The notes beneath the pieces were generated by a model. The model was given only the letters and a program-made list of their open reading frames with translations, had not been told where the DNA came from and did no database searches. 64,000 nt of DNA from Spongiibacter thalassae. Its GTDB lineage: Bacteria > Pseudomonadota > Gammaproteobacteria > Pseudomonadales > Spongiibacteraceae. Where the stretch lies: assembly GCF_012272835.1 (NCBI RefSeq), contig NZ_JAAWWK010000001.1, positions 186,001 to 250,000 on the forward strand, in the 5' to 3' direction. Shown piece by piece: positions 62,201 through 64,000 of the stretch. Made by a program: the position numbers and the translations under genes. How positions within the stretch are numbered: position 1 is the stretch's first letter; every line of letters starts with the position of its first letter.

Positions 62201-62434
62201 ATGGCCACAGAAGTGAAATTTCCGAAAATCGGGTTCTCTATGGACGAAGGCGTGCTGGCAGAGTGGTATGTCAGTGATGGCGCGACAGTCAGCGAGGGGC
62301 AGTCGATTTATGGTCTTGAATCCGAGAAGTCGGTTCAGGAGGTCGAGTCGCCTGCCAGTGGCGTGATCAAGCTGATTGGCAAGGCGGGAGAAACCTACTC
62401 AGTGGGCGATGTTATCGCCACCATAGAAAGTTAA
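62201..62434 (+). CDS. Free-standing lipoyl-domain protein
   Basis: A 77-residue protein consisting only of a biotinyl/lipoyl domain: KFPKIGFSMDEGVLAEW at the start, the modified Lys 43 in GLESEKSVQEVESPASG, and VGDVIATIES at the end. It carries the acyl group from E1 to the E2 core. It lies between the E1 beta gene (9-base gap) and the E2 catalytic gene (20 bases to its ATG). In most complexes this domain is the N-terminal part of E2; here it is a separate polypeptide. Confidence 0.88.
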   Translation: MATEVKFPKIGFSMDEGVLAEWYVSDGATVSEGQSIYGLESEKSVQEVESPASGVIKLIGKAGETYSVGDVIATIES

Positions 62435-62454
62435 GGCGGGAATTGGAAAGGCAC

Positions 62455-63207
62455 ATGTCTGAAAAAAATACTGCAATAGGCGCCAACCTGCCGGCTTGGC
62501 CGGACGTTGACCACCGGATTTTTGGCGAAGTCGAAGAACAGCTCGTCAGTAAGGTACAACAATTAGTAGGGGCGTTTTTACACCGCAACTGGTTGGGGAT
62601 ACCCCACGTTACCCATAATGACGATGTGGATATCACCGATGTGGAGGGCTTTCGCAAGGGCTTGTCGCCGAAACCCAGTATTTTGCCTTTTTTAATGAAG
62701 GCTATGGTCGAGGCCATGAGGGAATATCCTCAATTCAACGCGTCACTGAGTAAGGATCAAAGCCGCCTGATCTGTAAGCGTTATTTTAATATCGGTTTCG
62801 CCGCAGACACACCGAATGGCCTGCTTGTACCGGTAGTCAAGAATGTCGATGGCAAATCCATCGCGGAGCTGTCTGCGGAGATTCTTGATAAATCGCAGCG
62901 CGCTCGGGAAAAAGGCCTGCCCATGTCGGAAATGTCAGGTGGCGGAATTACGGTAAGCGCATTGGGCTCCATTGGTGGTACATCGTTTACACCGATCATC
63001 AATGCCCCTGAGGTCGCAATACTTGGAGCGACCAAGGCCGTTTGGAAGCCAACGCGGGGAGAAGGCGGCGAGATAGAGTGGCGCTATATGCTGCCCCTCT
63101 CCTTAAGCTACGACCACCGAGTCATTAATGGCGCTGACGCTGCCCGGTTCCTCAGTTATCTGGGAAAAATCATCGCCGATCCAAAATACTATAACAACTG
63201 GAGTTAA
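62455..63207 (+). CDS. 2-oxoacid dehydrogenase E2 acyltransferase catalytic core
   Basis: A 250-residue protein corresponding only to the catalytic domain of dihydrolipoyl acyltransferase. It begins PDVDHRIFGEVEEQLVSKVQ, runs through RNWLGIPHVTHNDDVDIT and ends in the active-site motif SYDHRVINGADAARF with the catalytic His. It has no lipoyl domain and no peripheral-subunit-binding domain, so E1 and E3 attachment must differ from the standard complex. The sequence resembles the AceF-type core usually paired with one-chain E1, yet here it sits with a two-chain E1. ATG 62455 is used; TTG 62443 is an alternative giving four more residues. Confidence 0.88.
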   Translation: MSEKNTAIGANLPAWPDVDHRIFGEVEEQLVSKVQQLVGAFLHRNWLGIPHVTHNDDVDITDVEGFRKGLSPKPSILPFLMKAMVEAMREYPQFNASLSKDQSRLICKRYFNIGFAADTPNGLLVPVVKNVDGKSIAELSAEILDKSQRAREKGLPMSEMSGGGITVSALGSIGGTSFTPIINAPEVAILGATKAVWKPTRGEGGEIEWRYMLPLSLSYDHRVINGADAARFLSYLGKIIADPKYYNNWS

Positions 63208-63209
63208 TC

Positions 63210-64000
63210 ATGACGTCTATAAGATTCGATCAGCAGGTAGCCGTAGTCACCGGAGCGGGTGGCGGCTTGGGAAGAACCTATGCACTTGAACTGGCTGCCC
63301 GTGGTGCTGCGGTAGTAGTGAACGATCTCGGTGGTAATATCTCAGGTGATGGGGCAGGAACCTCCATGGCTGACAGTGTTGTCGCGGAAATCCTTGCCGC
63401 CGGGGGCAAAGCCGTTGCAAATTACGATTCGGTTGCGGACAGCAAAGGCGCAGATGCCATTATCCAAACCGCTTTGGACAAGTTTGGTCGAGTCGATATT
63501 GTGATTAACAATGCCGGCAATTTACGTAATGCCTATATCGACAAGCTCAGCGATGACGATATTGATTCACTGCATTCGGTACACCTCAAGGGTTCACTGT
63601 ATGTGAGTCGAGCGGCCTTCCATCACATGAAACAGCAGGGATATGGTCGAATCCTGTTTACCTCGTCGGCAGCAGGTGTTTTCGGTAACCCGGAACAGGC
63701 CGCTTACGCCGCAGCTAAAGCCGGCATGGTTGGGCTAACAAATGTATTTGGTATTGAAGGCGAAGCTCACGGTATCAAGACCAATACGCTGCTGCCGATG
63801 GCAGCAAGTCGCATGGCCGAGAAAATGGACCCGGCCCAGTTGCAGCAATTCGCTGAGCTTAATGCCACCTTCGGCAATGCGCTTACGCCAGACTATATTA
63901 CGCCGTTAGTTGTATATTTGGTGAGCCGTGAGTGCGAAGCAAATAAAAGCATTTACTCTGCCGTTGCCGGTCGCTTCGCCAAGGTCGTCATCGGACTGAC
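63210..64000 (+). CDS. Short-chain dehydrogenase, MFE-2/HSD17B4-like, 3' end outside the window
   Basis: A reading frame from ATG 63210, six bases after GGAG, stays open to the window end (263 codons). It has the glycine motif TGAGGGLGRTYA followed by VVVNDLGGN, the NNAG motif (VINNAGNLRN), catalytic Ser in LFTSSAAGVFG and Tyr-x3-Lys in AAYAAAKAGM, all as in the (3R)-hydroxyacyl-CoA dehydrogenase part of peroxisomal multifunctional enzyme type 2. It should oxidise a 3-hydroxyacyl-CoA with NAD. It directly follows the E2 gene (2-base gap), extending the operon. Whether a hydratase or SCP2 domain follows cannot be seen. Confidence 0.9.
   Translation, partial: MTSIRFDQQVAVVTGAGGGLGRTYALELAARGAAVVVNDLGGNISGDGAGTSMADSVVAEILAAGGKAVANYDSVADSKGADAIIQTALDKFGRVDIVINNAGNLRNAYIDKLSDDDIDSLHSVHLKGSLYVSRAAFHHMKQQGYGRILFTSSAAGVFGNPEQAAYAAAKAGMVGLTNVFGIEGEAHGIKTNTLLPMAASRMAEKMDPAQLQQFAELNATFGNALTPDYITPLVVYLVSRECEANKSIYSAVAGRFAKVVIGL

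Overview
The window looks like a piece of the chromosome of a marine-type gammaproteobacterium, perhaps a Cellvibrionales/Spongiibacteraceae-like lineage. This is inferred from gene content, moderate GC and Gram-negative features: four TonB-dependent receptors, a wax ester synthase/DGAT, an AtoE-type transporter and a rhombosortase-like protein. No rRNA, tRNA, CRISPR array, phage gene or insertion sequence was seen. Almost every gene fits a catabolic island for hydrophobic carboxylic acids, possibly steroid- or terpenoid-like.

Layout. 1-3794: end of a DoxX-like gene, an eroded stretch, an MhpA-like FAD monooxygenase and a FadR-type GntR regulator. 4384-10543: a tight operon of acyl-CoA ligase, SDR, acyl-CoA dehydrogenase, iron-dependent alcohol dehydrogenase and AtoE transporter. 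11186-12229: an ACAD10-like phosphotransferase. 12592-15529 (minus): a sulfatase and its formylglycine-generating enzyme. 15742-20891 (minus): two tandemly duplicated TonB receptors. 21239-30321: alpha/beta hydrolase, crotonases, nitronate monooxygenase-like protein, a thiolase-crotonase fusion and a double CaiB CoA-transferase. 30716-33878: a quinone-oxidoreductase-like MDR and two tandem CHK-like kinases. 34212-43335: adenylate-forming enzyme, double-hotdog hydratase, four acyl-CoA dehydrogenases in two pairs, and a GMC oxidoreductase. 43598-48484 (minus): carboxylesterase, wax ester synthase/DGAT and patatin lipase. 48763-55259: a truncated rhombosortase-like gene, two more TonB receptors and an NTF2-like protein. 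55609-64000: adenylate-forming enzyme, Rieske oxygenase, KstD-like flavoprotein, a split 2-oxoacid dehydrogenase complex (E1 alpha, E1 beta, free lipoyl domain, E2 core) and a partial MFE-2-like SDR.

How it may work together (inference). TonB receptors import the substrate. Sulfatase and esterases unmask it. Ligases and the CoA-transferase make CoA thioesters. The paired acyl-CoA dehydrogenases, the hotdog hydratase, the crotonases and the thiolase-like fusion shorten a side chain, in the style of actinobacterial cholesterol side-chain degradation. The Rieske oxygenase and KstD-like enzyme act on rings, and the 2-oxoacid dehydrogenase finishes a keto-acid product. The lipid operon could store or mobilise acyl groups.

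Two recurring intergenic motifs tie the window together. One is a palindrome TATTGTAwTACAATA that fits the FadR-subfamily GntR operator consensus; the window encodes one such regulator. The second, ATACyTAGTTAT-like, lies upstream of at least six transcription units between 24 and 56 kb.
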